64,000 nt of DNA, taken from Caballeronia arvi. Lineage in GTDB: Bacteria > Pseudomonadota > Gammaproteobacteria > Burkholderiales > Burkholderiaceae. Each line of letters starts with the position of its first letter. Positions within the stretch are counted from its first letter, which is position 1. Positions 21,020 through 30,051 of the stretch are shown here, piece after piece. A program made the translations under genes and the position numbers. The stretch covers positions 1-64,000 of the forward strand of contig NZ_FCOM02000046.1 in NCBI RefSeq assembly GCF_001544695.2, given 5' to 3'. Under the pieces are notes generated by a model that made no database searches, was not told the origin of the DNA, and was given only the letters and a program-made list of their open reading frames with translations.

Positions 21020-21386
21020 GGATTGCTCTCCTTTTTTGGTCTGAAGTCGATTGAAACGCGACCGATGCCGTGCCGGCAAGACGGGCTTGCCCTCAAACGT
21101 CCGACGATGCGTACGCCGAGAACAGCCGCTTCGCGCTCAGCCCGGCACGAGCAGCGGACATGCGCAATGTAGGGAGCCAATTTCGGCGCGTCTTGGTGTT
21201 TAGTCGCGCGCGCGATGCGGATTTCGGCATAGCCCGTGTACGCCGCTTTCGCAAGCCCGGTGCGGCTTCGCGCGTTTGGCCGCCCGAGCGCGCGCGACGA
21301 TTCCCGTCAATGCCGCTCCGCGCCTATCGCATCGATTGAAAATTCCCCGGTTGACAAAGTGCATATGCACAAATATCCTGCGACAC
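21020..21386. other. Divergent intergenic region between livJ-like and marR genes
   Basis: This 367-base gap holds the promoters of the leftward binding-protein gene and the rightward MarR gene. The marR promoter and operator at its right end are listed separately. I see no gene or RNA in the remaining part. Confidence 0.55.
21351..21379 (+). promoter_or_regulatory. marR promoter with MarR operator in the spacer
   Basis: A perfect -35 TTGACA (21351-21356) is followed 17 bases later by TATCCT (21374-21379). The spacer contains the perfect 12-bp palindrome GTGCATATGCAC (21359-21370). A transcript from this promoter would start almost exactly at the marR ATG (21387), suggesting a leaderless mRNA. 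A near copy of the palindrome lies before the SDR gene, so both are probably sites for the MarR protein. Confidence 0.75.
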
Positions 21387-21815
21387 ATGAACCCCAGCTC
21401 TTCTCCCCTCGACTGCAACTGTTTCGCGATCCGTCAGGCCGCGCGTTACGTGTCGCAGATGTACGAACGGCATATCGCGGTCGTTGGCATCACGGCGGCG
21501 CAGTTCACGATCATCGCGGCGATCGGGCGCAAGCCCGGCGTGCAGATGGCCGAACTGTCCGACTCGATGGTGATGGACCGCACGACGCTCGTCCGTGCGC
21601 TCAAGCCTTTGCAGCGCGACGGCCTCGTCGAAGCGGCGCAGGAATCGGCGAATTCGCGCGCGGTCGGCCTGCGGCTCACGGCGGCGGGCAAGGACACGCT
21701 CGTGAAGGCGTCGGCGCAATGGCGCGCGGCGCAGGCGGAATTCGAGGCGAAGTTCGGCGAGAAACGCGCGAAGGCATTGCGCGCATCGCTCTTCGAACTC
21801 ACGACGATGGAGTGA
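21387..21815 (+). CDS. MarR-family transcriptional regulator
   Basis: A 142-residue winged-helix repressor. The core VGITAAQFTIIAAIGRKPGVQMAELSDSM-like segment contains the recognition helix, followed by DRTTLVRALKPLQRDGLV, the conserved MarR wing region. It should bind the palindromes on either side of its own gene and respond to a small ligand, perhaps an aromatic or fatty acid given the SDR and thiolase downstream. The ATG at 21387 lies directly behind the promoter, with no room for a ribosome binding site. A hairpin terminator follows the stop codon, separating it from the SDR operon. Confidence 0.87.
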   Translation: MNPSSSPLDCNCFAIRQAARYVSQMYERHIAVVGITAAQFTIIAAIGRKPGVQMAELSDSMVMDRTTLVRALKPLQRDGLVEAAQESANSRAVGLRLTAAGKDTLVKASAQWRAAQAEFEAKFGEKRAKALRASLFELTTME

Positions 21816-21827
21816 ACGGTCTACAGC

Positions 21828-21851
21828 AGGCCCGCAGCGCGCGGGCCTTTT
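21828..21851 (+). terminator. Rho-independent terminator after marR
   Basis: An 8-bp GC-rich stem, AGGCCCGC (21828-21835) and GCGGGCCT (21841-21848), with a five-base loop is followed by TTTT. It starts 13 bases after the marR stop. Confidence 0.8.
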
Positions 21852-21865
21852 ACTCGGCCATACAA

Positions 21866-21877
21866 GTGTATATGCAC
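21866..21877 (+). promoter_or_regulatory. Second MarR-type operator, before the SDR gene
   Basis: GTGTATATGCAC differs from the perfect palindrome before marR by a single base. It lies 19 bases upstream of the SDR start codon, where a bound repressor would block transcription or initiation. Confidence 0.65.
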
Positions 21878-21896
21878 AGTTAATCGGAGCAACGTC

Positions 21897-22604
21897 ATGC
21901 AGATCGAAGGAAAAGTGGTACTCGTCACCGGCGCGAATCGCGGTCTCGGCAAGCAGTTCGCGCAATCGCTGCTGAAAGCGGGCGCGACGAAGGTTTATGC
22001 GGCGGCGCGCGATCCGAAGAGCGTCGATATTCCCGGCGTCCAGGCGATCCGGCTCGATGTGACCAACGCCGCCGATATCGCCGAAGCGGCGGCGACTTAC
22101 ACCGACGTCGACGTGATCGTGAACAACGCGGGCGTGACGACGCGCGGCCTGCTCGTCGATCCCGCGTCGACGCAAGGCATTCGCGATCTGCTCGAAATCA
22201 ACACGTTCGGTCCGATCGCCCTCACGCAGGCATTCGCGCCCACGCTGAAGAAGAACGGCGGCGGCGCGGTCATCAATATCCTGTCGGTGCTGACGTGGGC
22301 GTCGCTGCCCGCGGGCGGCGCGTATCACATCTCGAAGGCGGCGGCGTGGGCGGCCACCAACGCGCTGCGCGAGGAACTGCGCGGGCAGGGCACGCTGGTC
22401 GTGTCGGCGCATCCCGGCTTCATCGATACGGATATGGTCAGGCAGATCACCGCGCCGAAATCGTCGCCGGAGCATGTCGTGAACGCAGTGCTCGCGGCGG
22501 TCGCGAAGAATCAGGAGGAAGTGACCGTCGATGACACCGGCCGCGCGATCAAGGCGTCGCTGTCGACGGACGCGCCGATCTATCTCACCGGCATTACCAG
22601 CTAA
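21897..22604 (+). CDS. Short-chain dehydrogenase/reductase (SDR)
   Basis: A classical SDR of 235 residues. It has the cofactor motif TGANRGLG near the N-terminus, the structural motif NNAG, a Ser in the NILSVL strand and the catalytic YHISK (Tyr-x-x-x-Lys). Arg after the glycine motif hints at possible NADP use, but specificity is unclear. It is followed by a thiolase gene 11 bases downstream and preceded by a MarR-type operator, so the pair probably forms a MarR-controlled operon. The substrate is unknown. Confidence 0.85.
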   Translation: MQIEGKVVLVTGANRGLGKQFAQSLLKAGATKVYAAARDPKSVDIPGVQAIRLDVTNAADIAEAAATYTDVDVIVNNAGVTTRGLLVDPASTQGIRDLLEINTFGPIALTQAFAPTLKKNGGGAVINILSVLTWASLPAGGAYHISKAAAWAATNALREELRGQGTLVVSAHPGFIDTDMVRQITAPKSSPEHVVNAVLAAVAKNQEEVTVDDTGRAIKASLSTDAPIYLTGITS

Positions 22605-22615
22605 GCAGGTTCGAC

Positions 22616-23809
22616 ATGTTTTCAGAAGACATCGTGTTGTGTCATCCGGTGCGCACGGCGATCGGCGCGTTCAACGGCGCGCTGAAGGATACGCCCGCCG
22701 TCGATCTCGGCGCCGCCGCGATCGCCGAAACGCTGCGGCGCGCGGGTGCGTCGCTCGATCACGCATCGATCGATTCGGTGACGTTCGGGAATGTGATCCA
22801 GGCCGGTAACCGCATGAATCCGGCGCGGCAGGCGTCGGTCGGCGGCGGCCTGCCGGTCTCGGTGCCCGCGCTGACGGTGAATCGCGTGTGCGGCTCGGGC
22901 GCGCAGGCCATCGCGTCGGCGGCGATCGAAATTGCGGCGGGCGTCGCTAAACTCGCCATCGCGGGCGGCATGGAGAACATGGACCGCGCGCCCTATCTGC
23001 TCGATGGCGGCCGGCGCGGGTATCGCATGGGCAACGCGCAGATCTACGACAGCATGTTGCGCGACGGCCTCGTCGACGCCTTCTCCGGCGAACATTCGGG
23101 CTGGCACACGGAAGATCTCGTGACGAAGCTCGATATCACGCGCGAGGCGCAGGACCGCTGGGCGGAGCGCTCGCAGCAGCTGTTCGCGGCGGCGCAACGC
23201 GACGGCGTGTTCGATGCCGAAATCGCGAGCATCGACGTGAAGCAGGGCAAGCAAACCGTCGCGTTCGTGCGCGACGAGCAGCCGCGTCCGGATACGACGC
23301 TTGCGACGCTCGCGAAGCTGCGCCCGGCGTTCCGTCCCGATGGCACGATCACGGCGGGCAACGCGCCCGGGCTGAACAGCGGCGCATCGGCGATGATCGT
23401 GACGAGCCGCAATGAAGCCGACGCGCGCGGCATCGAACCGTTCGTGCGGCTCGCGGCGTTCGGCGTGGCGGCGGTCGAGCCGGGCATGTTCGGTCTCGGG
23501 CCGGTGCCCGCGGTGCAACAGGCGTTGCAGCGCGCGGGATGGTCGCTCGGCGATGTCGAGCGCTTCGAGATCAACGAAGCGTTCGCGGCGGTGCCGATCG
23601 CGGTGGCGCGAACGCTCGGCGTGCCGGAGGACATCGTCAACGTGGAAGGCGGCGCGATTGCGCACGGCCATCCGATCGGCGCGACCGGCGCGGTGCTCAC
23701 GACGCGCCTTGCTCACGCGATGCGCCGCGATGGCGTGAAGCGCGCCATCGTGACGCTGTGCATCGGCGGCGGGCAGGGCATCGCGCTCGCGCTGGAGGCG
23801 GTCGCTTAA
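22616..23809 (+). CDS. Thiolase, acetyl-CoA acetyltransferase type
   Basis: A thiolase of 397 residues. The nucleophilic Cys92 lies in NRVCGSGAQAI, the catalytic His in GGAIAHGHPIGATGA and the second Cys in LCIGGGQGIAL, so all catalytic residues are present. Such enzymes condense or cleave acetyl-CoA and acetoacetyl-CoA or longer ketoacyl-CoAs. It is cotranscribed with the SDR, a pairing that suggests removal or formation of a 3-ketoacyl-CoA, but biosynthetic and degradative roles cannot be told apart. Confidence 0.88.
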   Translation: MFSEDIVLCHPVRTAIGAFNGALKDTPAVDLGAAAIAETLRRAGASLDHASIDSVTFGNVIQAGNRMNPARQASVGGGLPVSVPALTVNRVCGSGAQAIASAAIEIAAGVAKLAIAGGMENMDRAPYLLDGGRRGYRMGNAQIYDSMLRDGLVDAFSGEHSGWHTEDLVTKLDITREAQDRWAERSQQLFAAAQRDGVFDAEIASIDVKQGKQTVAFVRDEQPRPDTTLATLAKLRPAFRPDGTITAGNAPGLNSGASAMIVTSRNEADARGIEPFVRLAAFGVAAVEPGMFGLGPVPAVQQALQRAGWSLGDVERFEINEAFAAVPIAVARTLGVPEDIVNVEGGAIAHGHPIGATGAVLTTRLAHAMRRDGVKRAIVTLCIGGGQGIALALEAVA

Positions 23810-23823
23810 GGCTCTTGACGCTC

Positions 23824-24240
23824 TTAAGGCTTGTTCCTGCTCTGCATCTCCTCGAATCCCGCCGCGGCCTGCTGCACGTCCGGCGGGAAATCGTCCATTT
23901 CCATCACCTGACGCACTTCGATCATCTCGCTGTCCGAGGCTGGGCAACGCTTCGCCCACTCGATCGCTTCTTCACGCGACTTGACCTGAAGCATCCAGTA
24001 ACCGCCGAGCACTTCCTTCGCTTCGGCGAACGGTCCGTCCGTCACGCGCGGCTTGCCGCCTTCGAACGTGACGCGCGCGCCCATCGACGGCGGATGCAGT
24101 CCGTCGAGCGCGAGCAGCACGCCGGCCTTTTGCAATTCCTCGTTGTACTTCATCATGGCGGCGACGGCGTCCGCGGCCGGCATCGTGCCGGGTGCGGCGG
24201 TTTCGTAGCCGCGCGGGATCATCAGCATCATGAATCGCAT
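23824..24240 (-). CDS. YCII/DGPF-domain protein
   Basis: A 138-residue protein of the YCII-related family with the diagnostic motif DGPFAEAKEVLGGYW. It begins MRFMMLMIPRGYE, as these proteins usually do. The fold is a ferredoxin-like alpha-beta dimer. Family members often sit next to ECF sigma factors, but none is adjacent here and no reaction is established. It converges on the thiolase gene with only 14 bases between. Confidence 0.85.
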   Translation of the reverse strand: MRFMMLMIPRGYETAAPGTMPAADAVAAMMKYNEELQKAGVLLALDGLHPPSMGARVTFEGGKPRVTDGPFAEAKEVLGGYWMLQVKSREEAIEWAKRCPASDSEMIEVRQVMEMDDFPPDVQQAAAGFEEMQSRNKP

Positions 24241-24394
24241 GTGGATCGCTCCTTGAAATGAGAGTATTGGTGTCGGGCGTCATCGGCCCGCTCCGACAAC
24301 TACGACGAGCAACATGACACGAGATCGACATGCACACTCTTAAGCGTTTCTCCCTAGTCGATTGCTGTTGCCTTCCCGCTCGTACGATCAAATA

Positions 24395-24410
24395 ATGTAA
24401 TCCATTACAT
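24395..24410 (+). promoter_or_regulatory. Palindromic operator before the LacI-type gene
   Basis: ATGTAAT-CC-ATTACAT is a 16-bp inverted repeat ending 26 bases before the LacI-family start codon. Its position and symmetry fit an autoregulatory operator for the sugar operon, although LacI operators usually have a CG centre. Confidence 0.65.
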
Positions 24411-24436
24411 GTCGATCGCCACGAGCGACTTCAGCG

Positions 24437-25456
24437 ATGTCAGATACCGTTCGTCCACGCGAGGAAGTATCGATTGCCGACGTCGCCGAGCGCGCGGGCG
24501 TGTCCGTCGCTACGGTATCGCGCGTGCTCAACGGGCACACGAACGTTCGCGAGGCGACACGCGAAAAAGTCCGTCAGGCGGTCGCAGCGAGCGGCTATCG
24601 CATCAACGAGCTCGCGCGCAATTTGCGCACGGCGGAAAGCCGCCTGCTTCTTACGATGGTCCCCGACTTCGGCAATCCGTTCTATGCGGCGATCGTGCGC
24701 GGCATCGACAGCGTCGCGCGCCAGAACGGCTATTTCATGCTGTTGTGCGATACCGGCGCGGACCCGTTGCGCGAGCGAAGCTATTTCGATCTCTTGCGCG
24801 GACGCCGTGCCGATGGCGCCATCTGTCTCGATCCGGCCGCGGTGCAAAAGGCGCTTGCCGAAGAAGCATCGACATTGCCGTGGGTCGCGTGCTGCGAGTT
24901 CGATCCGTCGGCGGGCGTGCCGTATGTCGGCATCGACAATCATCTCGCGGCGGGCGATGTCGTGCGTTATCTGATTGGCAAGGGTCATCGCAAGATCGCG
25001 CTCATCAATTCGGGGCAAGGTTATCTATACGGACGGCAGCGGCTCGCGGGCTTTCGCGACGCGCTCGCGGACGCCGGCATCGAACCGCGTCCGGCATGGC
25101 TGATCGAGCTCGATAGCCTCGATTACGACGCCGGCGAACGCGCCGCCGCGCAACTCGCGGCACTCGGCGATGCGCGTCCCACCGCCGCGTTCGCCGTGTC
25201 CGATACGCTCGCCATCGGCGTGATGAACGGCTTTCGCGGCGCGGGCTATGCCGTGCCCGACGATGTGGCCGTCGTCGGCTTCGACGATATCGCCGTGGCC
25301 GCGCACGTAGATCCGCCTTTGACGACCGTCTCGCAGCCGATGCAGCTGCTCGGCGAAACGGCGGCCGATCTGCTGCTCAAGCGTCTGCGCGATCCGCGCG
25401 CGGAGGTGCCGGGCGTGCTGCTGCCGCATCGGCTGATTCAAAGAAGGAGCGCGTGA
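24437..25456 (+). CDS. LacI-family transcriptional regulator
   Basis: A 339-residue regulator. The N-terminal helix-turn-helix reads SIADVAERAGVSVATVSRVL, with the hinge helix at NELARNLRTAE; the rest is a periplasmic-binding-protein-like sugar-sensing domain. It is the first gene of a sugar ABC operon; its stop is followed two bases later by the ATPase start. It most likely represses the operon until the transported sugar or a derivative binds, via the palindrome at 24395-24410. Confidence 0.9.
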   Translation: MSDTVRPREEVSIADVAERAGVSVATVSRVLNGHTNVREATREKVRQAVAASGYRINELARNLRTAESRLLLTMVPDFGNPFYAAIVRGIDSVARQNGYFMLLCDTGADPLRERSYFDLLRGRRADGAICLDPAAVQKALAEEASTLPWVACCEFDPSAGVPYVGIDNHLAAGDVVRYLIGKGHRKIALINSGQGYLYGRQRLAGFRDALADAGIEPRPAWLIELDSLDYDAGERAAAQLAALGDARPTAAFAVSDTLAIGVMNGFRGAGYAVPDDVAVVGFDDIAVAAHVDPPLTTVSQPMQLLGETAADLLLKRLRDPRAEVPGVLLPHRLIQRRSA

Positions 25457-25458
25457 CG

Positions 25459-26946
25459 ATGAGCCTCGCCGTGCGCTTCGAGGGAATCGAAAAACAGTTC
25501 GGGCCGGTGCGCGTGTTGCACGGCGTCACCTTCGATCTCGCGCCGGGGCGCATCTACGGCTTGCTCGGCGAAAACGGCGCGGGCAAATCCACGTTGATGA
25601 AGATTCTCGCGGGCTACGAGCGTGCGAACGCGGGCGCGTTCTTTATCGACGAACGCGAAGCCGAATTCACGAGCTCGCGCGATGCGGAGCACGCGGGCAT
25701 CGTGCTGATTCACCAGGAACTGAATCTCGCGGATCACCTGAGCATCACGCAGAACATGTTCCTCGGGCACGAGCTGAAGAAGGGCTTCTTTCTCGATGAA
25801 ACCGCGATGCGAGACGACGCCCGCGCGGCGCTCAACGATGTCGGTCTGCACAAGAATCCGGACACGCGCGTGCGCGATCTGATCGTCGCGGAGAAGCAAC
25901 TGGTCGAGATCGCGAAGGCGATGTTGCGCAAGTCTCGCCTGCTCATCATGGACGAGCCGACCGCGACGCTCACGCCATCCGAGACGCAGCGCCTCTTCGC
26001 GTTGATGGCGCGCCTGAAGGATGCTGGCACGACCATCGTCTATATCTCGCACAAGCTCGATGAAGTGGAGCGCGTGACCGACGAAGTGATCGTGATGCGC
26101 GATGGCCGCTTCGTCGCGCGCGCGCCGACCGACGAACTCACGCGTCAGCAGATGGCGAATCTGATGGTCGGCCGCGAAGTCTCCGACATGTTTCCCGACA
26201 AGCCTTCGTTGCCCGATGACGCGCCCGTCGCAATCAAGGTCGAAGGCGCATCGGTGCCCGGCTGGGCGCACGACGTGAGCTTCGCGGTGCGCGCGGGCGA
26301 AGTGTTCGGCTTCGCGGGGCTCGTCGGCGCGGGGCGCACGGAGCTGTTCGAGGCGCTCGTCGGATTGCGGGCGTTGAGCGCGGGGCGCGTCGTCATCGAT
26401 ACGAAAACGGTCAAGCTGAACAGCCCGCGCGATGCGATGCGTCACGGCCTTACGTATCTGAGCGAAGACCGCAAGGGACGCGGCCTGCATGTCGACATGG
26501 CGCTGAAAGACAATCTCACGATGATGACGCTCGAACGCTACGCTCGTCCGCTCATCGATACCCGCGCCGAACGCGATGCGTTGAACGAAGCGGTGAAGGA
26601 CTTCGGCATTCGCACGGGCAATGCGTCGATCCGCGCGCGCATGCTCTCGGGCGGCAATCAGCAGAAGCTCGCGCTCGCGAAGTTCCTGCATCCCGATCCG
26701 CGCGTGATCGTGCTCGACGAACCCACGCGCGGCGTCGATGTCGGCGCGAAACGCGATATCTACTTTCTGATCCATCGACTCGCCGCGGAAGGGCGCGCGG
26801 TGATCGTGATTTCTTCCGAGCTGATCGAACTGATCGGCTTATGTCATCGCGTCGCGGTGATGCGCGCGGGCGAGCTCGTCACGACGCTCGGCATGGATCA
26901 TTTGACCGAAGAGAGGTTGATCGCGCATGCGACCGGCACACACTGA
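25459..26946 (+). CDS. Sugar ABC transporter ATP-binding protein, two ATPase domains (RbsA/XylG type)
   Basis: The 495-residue protein carries two ATPase cassettes. The first has Walker A GENGAGKST and Walker B LLIMDEPTATL. The second has a degenerate Walker A (FAGLVGAGRTEL), as is normal for this family, the signature LSGGNQQKLALAK, and VIVLDEPTRGVD. It energises uptake by the permease downstream. I chose the ATG at 25459 because AAGGAG lies 9 bases upstream; a GTG at 25453 is only 3 bases from that site. Its 3' end overlaps the permease by 20 bases. Confidence 0.92.
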   Translation: MSLAVRFEGIEKQFGPVRVLHGVTFDLAPGRIYGLLGENGAGKSTLMKILAGYERANAGAFFIDEREAEFTSSRDAEHAGIVLIHQELNLADHLSITQNMFLGHELKKGFFLDETAMRDDARAALNDVGLHKNPDTRVRDLIVAEKQLVEIAKAMLRKSRLLIMDEPTATLTPSETQRLFALMARLKDAGTTIVYISHKLDEVERVTDEVIVMRDGRFVARAPTDELTRQQMANLMVGREVSDMFPDKPSLPDDAPVAIKVEGASVPGWAHDVSFAVRAGEVFGFAGLVGAGRTELFEALVGLRALSAGRVVIDTKTVKLNSPRDAMRHGLTYLSEDRKGRGLHVDMALKDNLTMMTLERYARPLIDTRAERDALNEAVKDFGIRTGNASIRARMLSGGNQQKLALAKFLHPDPRVIVLDEPTRGVDVGAKRDIYFLIHRLAAEGRAVIVISSELIELIGLCHRVAVMRAGELVTTLGMDHLTEERLIAHATGTH

Positions 26947-27943
26947 AGACACCGAAAGCGAGAGCCGCCTTTCCACTGTCGCGCGCTTTCTGTTCGGCGT
27001 CGGGCCGCTGATCGGGCTGATTGCGCTGTGCATCGGCGGGACGCTGCTCAACAGCGACTTCGCCACCCTCGATAACGCGATGAACGTGCTCACGCGCACG
27101 TCGTTCATCGGCATCATCGCGGTGGGCATGACGTTCGTGATCATTTCGGGCGGCATCGACTTGTCGGTCGGCTCGATGGCCGCGCTGATCGCGGGCAGCA
27201 TGATCTACATGATGAACGCGCTCATGCAGGGCTTTCACGGTCATGCGGTGCCGCCGCTTCTGATCATCGCGCTGGGCATCGTGCTCGCGCTCGTGCTCGG
27301 CGCGGTATTCGGCTTCGCGCATGGCGTGCTCGTGACGAAGGGGCGCATCGAGCCGTTCATCGTCACGCTGGGCACGCTCGGCATCTTTCGCGCGCTCCTG
27401 ACATGGCTCGCCGATGGCGGCGCGCTCACGCTCGACAATTCGCTCGTCGATCTCTACGGTCCGGTCTATTACGCGAGCGTGCTGCACGTGCCGGTGCCGA
27501 TCTGGGTGTTTCTGATCGTCGCGGCGGGCGGCGCGCTCGTGCTCAATCGCACGGTGTATGGACGGCATGTGCAGGCGATCGGATCGAACGAGCAGGTCGC
27601 GCGCTATGCGGCGATTCGCGTCGATCGGGTGAAGATCGTCACGTATGTCCTGCTCGGCATGTGCGTTTCGGTTGCGACGGTTCTGTATGTGCCGCGCCTG
27701 GGGTCCGCGACGCCGACGACCGGCCTCTTGTGGGAGCTCGAAGCGATCGCGTCGGTCGTCGTCGGCGGGACGGCGCTCAAGGGCGGCGAAGGGCGCGTGA
27801 TCGGCACGGTCATCGGCGCGATTCTGCTTTCGGTCATCAACAACATCCTCAACCTCACGAGCATCATCAGCGTGTATCTGAACGCGGCGGTGCAGGGCGC
27901 CGTGATCATTCTCGTAGCTTTCTTGCAGCGCGGTCGTCGATAG
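26927..27943 (+). CDS. Sugar ABC transporter permease (RbsC type)
   Basis: A 338-residue inner-membrane permease with about nine hydrophobic segments and the family motif SGGIDLSVGSMAAL, plus VGGTALKGGEGRVIGTVIGA near the C-terminus. It overlaps the ATPase gene, showing translational coupling, and is followed by the binding protein after 31 bases. It forms the membrane channel of the same importer. Confidence 0.9.
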   Translation: MRPAHTEDTESESRLSTVARFLFGVGPLIGLIALCIGGTLLNSDFATLDNAMNVLTRTSFIGIIAVGMTFVIISGGIDLSVGSMAALIAGSMIYMMNALMQGFHGHAVPPLLIIALGIVLALVLGAVFGFAHGVLVTKGRIEPFIVTLGTLGIFRALLTWLADGGALTLDNSLVDLYGPVYYASVLHVPVPIWVFLIVAAGGALVLNRTVYGRHVQAIGSNEQVARYAAIRVDRVKIVTYVLLGMCVSVATVLYVPRLGSATPTTGLLWELEAIASVVVGGTALKGGEGRVIGTVIGAILLSVINNILNLTSIISVYLNAAVQGAVIILVAFLQRGRR

Positions 27944-27974
27944 AGATTGCCTTTATAAAACCGGAGACATCGTC

Positions 27975-28940
27975 ATGAAGAAAATGCTTCGCGCGCTCGG
28001 CGCGCTCACGCTCGCGGCGAGTGCGTTCGCCGTTGCATCGTCGTCTGCATCGGCCGCCGACAAGGTCGTGCTCGGCGTCGCCATTCCGACCGCGGATCAT
28101 GGCTTCACGGGCGGCATCGTCTGGTGGGCCAACGAGGCGAAGAAAGAGCTGGAGAAAGCGCATCCCGATCTCAAGGTGATCGTCAAAACGGCGGGCACCG
28201 CGCCCGAGCAGGCGAACCAGTTGCAGGATCTCGTGACGGTCAACAAGATCAATGCGCTCGTGATCTTCCCGCAGGAATCGGCATCCCTCACGCAGCCGGT
28301 CGCGCAGGTTCACAAGAAGGGCGTGTATGTGACGGTGGTCGATCGCGGCCTGACCGACACCAGCGCGCAAGACGCATACGTCGCCGGCGACAACACCGCG
28401 TTCGGCAAGATCCCCGCCGAATATCTCGCGAAGGAACTGAACGGCAAGGGCGATATCGTCGCGCTGCGCGGCATTCCGACGACGCTCGACAACGAGCGCT
28501 GGACCGCGTTCGAGGGCGTGATCAAGCAGCATCCCGACATGAAGATTCTCGACGCGAAGTACGCGAACTGGAATCGCGACGACGCCTTCAAGGTGATGCA
28601 GGACTATCTGACGCGCTTCAAGCATATCGATGCAGTCTGGGCTGCCGATGACGACATGATGGTCGGCGTGCTGAAGGCGATCGATCAGGCGAAGCGCACG
28701 GACATCAAGATCGTGTTCGGCGGCGCGGGATCGAAGGAAGCGGTGAAGCGCATCATCGATGGCGATTCGCGCGTGAAGGCCGATGTCTCGTACTCGCCGA
28801 AGTTCATCTACGACGCGATCAAGCTGACCGCCGAGGCGCGTCTCAAGGGCGACAAGCTGCCACCGACGACGATCATCCCTTCGGTGCTCATCACGAAAGA
28901 GAACGCCAAGCAGTTCTATTTCCCGAACTCGCCGTTCTGA
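27975..28940 (+). CDS. Periplasmic sugar-binding protein (RbsB type)
   Basis: A 321-residue family 1 binding protein with a signal peptide cleaved near residue 27 (SSSASAA). The mature part begins VVLGVAIPTADHGFTGGI, and contains the VVDRGLTDT and AVWAADDDMMVGVL segments typical of D-ribose/galactose-type binding proteins. It delivers the substrate to the permease and ATPase upstream. A hairpin right after the stop probably sets a higher transcript level for this part. The sugar is not identified. Confidence 0.9.
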   Translation: MKKMLRALGALTLAASAFAVASSSASAADKVVLGVAIPTADHGFTGGIVWWANEAKKELEKAHPDLKVIVKTAGTAPEQANQLQDLVTVNKINALVIFPQESASLTQPVAQVHKKGVYVTVVDRGLTDTSAQDAYVAGDNTAFGKIPAEYLAKELNGKGDIVALRGIPTTLDNERWTAFEGVIKQHPDMKILDAKYANWNRDDAFKVMQDYLTRFKHIDAVWAADDDMMVGVLKAIDQAKRTDIKIVFGGAGSKEAVKRIIDGDSRVKADVSYSPKFIYDAIKLTAEARLKGDKLPPTTIIPSVLITKENAKQFYFPNSPF

Positions 28941-28945
28941 TGTGC

Positions 28946-28970
28946 GAAGGCCGTTCATTCGGCCTTCTTT
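28946..28970 (+). terminator. Hairpin within the sugar operon, partial terminator
   Basis: An 8-bp stem, GAAGGCCG (28946-28953) and CGGCCTTC (28960-28967), is followed by TTTCTCC. It lies five bases after the binding-protein stop and before two further genes of the same cluster. It may end part of the transcripts or protect their 3' end. Confidence 0.6.
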
Positions 28971-28986
28971 CTCCTAGAGGCGAAAG

Positions 28987-30051
28987 ATGAAGACCATCAA
29001 AGGGCCGGCGATTTTTCTCGCGCAATTCATGGGCGATCAGCCGCCGTTCGATACGCTTGCGAACCTCGCGAAGTGGGCGGCATCGCTTGGTTATGAAGGC
29101 ATACAGGTGCCCGCCGATCCGCGTCTGATCGATCTCGAGAAGGCCGCATCGAGCGATGCGTATTGCGGCGAAATCCGCCGCACGGTCGATGACGCGGGCG
29201 TCGCGATCACCGAACTGTCGACGCATCTGCAAGGCCAGTTGATCGCGGTGCATCCGGCTTACGACACGCTGTTCGATGGCTTTGCCGCGCCGCACGTGCG
29301 CGGCAATCCCGCGGCGCGCACCGAATGGGCGATAGCGCAACTGAAGCTCGCGGCGGCGGCATCGAAGCGCCTGGGCCTGAACGCGCATGTGACGTTTTCG
29401 GGCGCGCTCGCGTGGCCGTATGTCTATCCGTGGCCGCAGCGTCCGGCGGGTCTCGTCGAAGCCGCATTCGACGAACTCGCGCAGCGCTGGCGCCCGATTC
29501 TCGATGAGTTCGATCGCGCGGGCATCGACGTCTGTTACGAACTGCATCCCGGCGAGGATCTGCATGACGGCGTGACGTTCGAGCGCTTTCTCGCGGCGGT
29601 GGATGGTCATCCGCGCGCGAACATCCTCTTCGATCCGAGTCATTTCGTCTTGCAGCAACTCGATTACCTTGCGTTCATCGATATCTATCACGCGCGCATC
29701 AAGGCGTTTCATGTGAAGGACGCTGAATTTCGGCCGAATGGTCGACAAGGCGTGTACGGCGGCTATTCCGGCTGGGCCGATCGCGCGGGGCGCTTCCGAT
29801 CGCTCGGCGATGGTCAGATCGACTTCAAGGCGATCTTCTCGAAGATGGCGCAATACGATTTCGACGGCTGGGCCGTGCTCGAATGGGAATGCGCGCTGAA
29901 GCATCCCGAAGACGGGGCGCGCGAGGGCGCGGTGTTCATACGCGATCACATCATCCGCGTGGCGGAGCGCGCATTCGATGACTTCGCCGGCAGCGGCGCG
30001 AGCCGCGAGCAGATGCGCGGCGTGTTGGGCATCGTCGGAGACGATCGATGA
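28987..30051 (+). CDS. Sugar phosphate isomerase/epimerase-like TIM-barrel protein
   Basis: A 354-residue member of the xylose-isomerase-like TIM barrel family. Candidate metal ligands are Glu in VCYELHPGEDLHDG, Asp/His in LFDPSHFVLQ, His in IKAFHVKDAEF and Glu in VLEWECAL near the C-terminus. These enzymes isomerise or epimerise keto sugars with a divalent metal. The gene follows the sugar importer and overlaps the next dehydrogenase gene by four bases (ATGA). This pair resembles systems that oxidise a sugar to a 3-keto form and then isomerise it, but the substrate is unknown. Confidence 0.85.
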   Translation: MKTIKGPAIFLAQFMGDQPPFDTLANLAKWAASLGYEGIQVPADPRLIDLEKAASSDAYCGEIRRTVDDAGVAITELSTHLQGQLIAVHPAYDTLFDGFAAPHVRGNPAARTEWAIAQLKLAAAASKRLGLNAHVTFSGALAWPYVYPWPQRPAGLVEAAFDELAQRWRPILDEFDRAGIDVCYELHPGEDLHDGVTFERFLAAVDGHPRANILFDPSHFVLQQLDYLAFIDIYHARIKAFHVKDAEFRPNGRQGVYGGYSGWADRAGRFRSLGDGQIDFKAIFSKMAQYDFDGWAVLEWECALKHPEDGAREGAVFIRDHIIRVAERAFDDFAGSGASREQMRGVLGIVGDDR

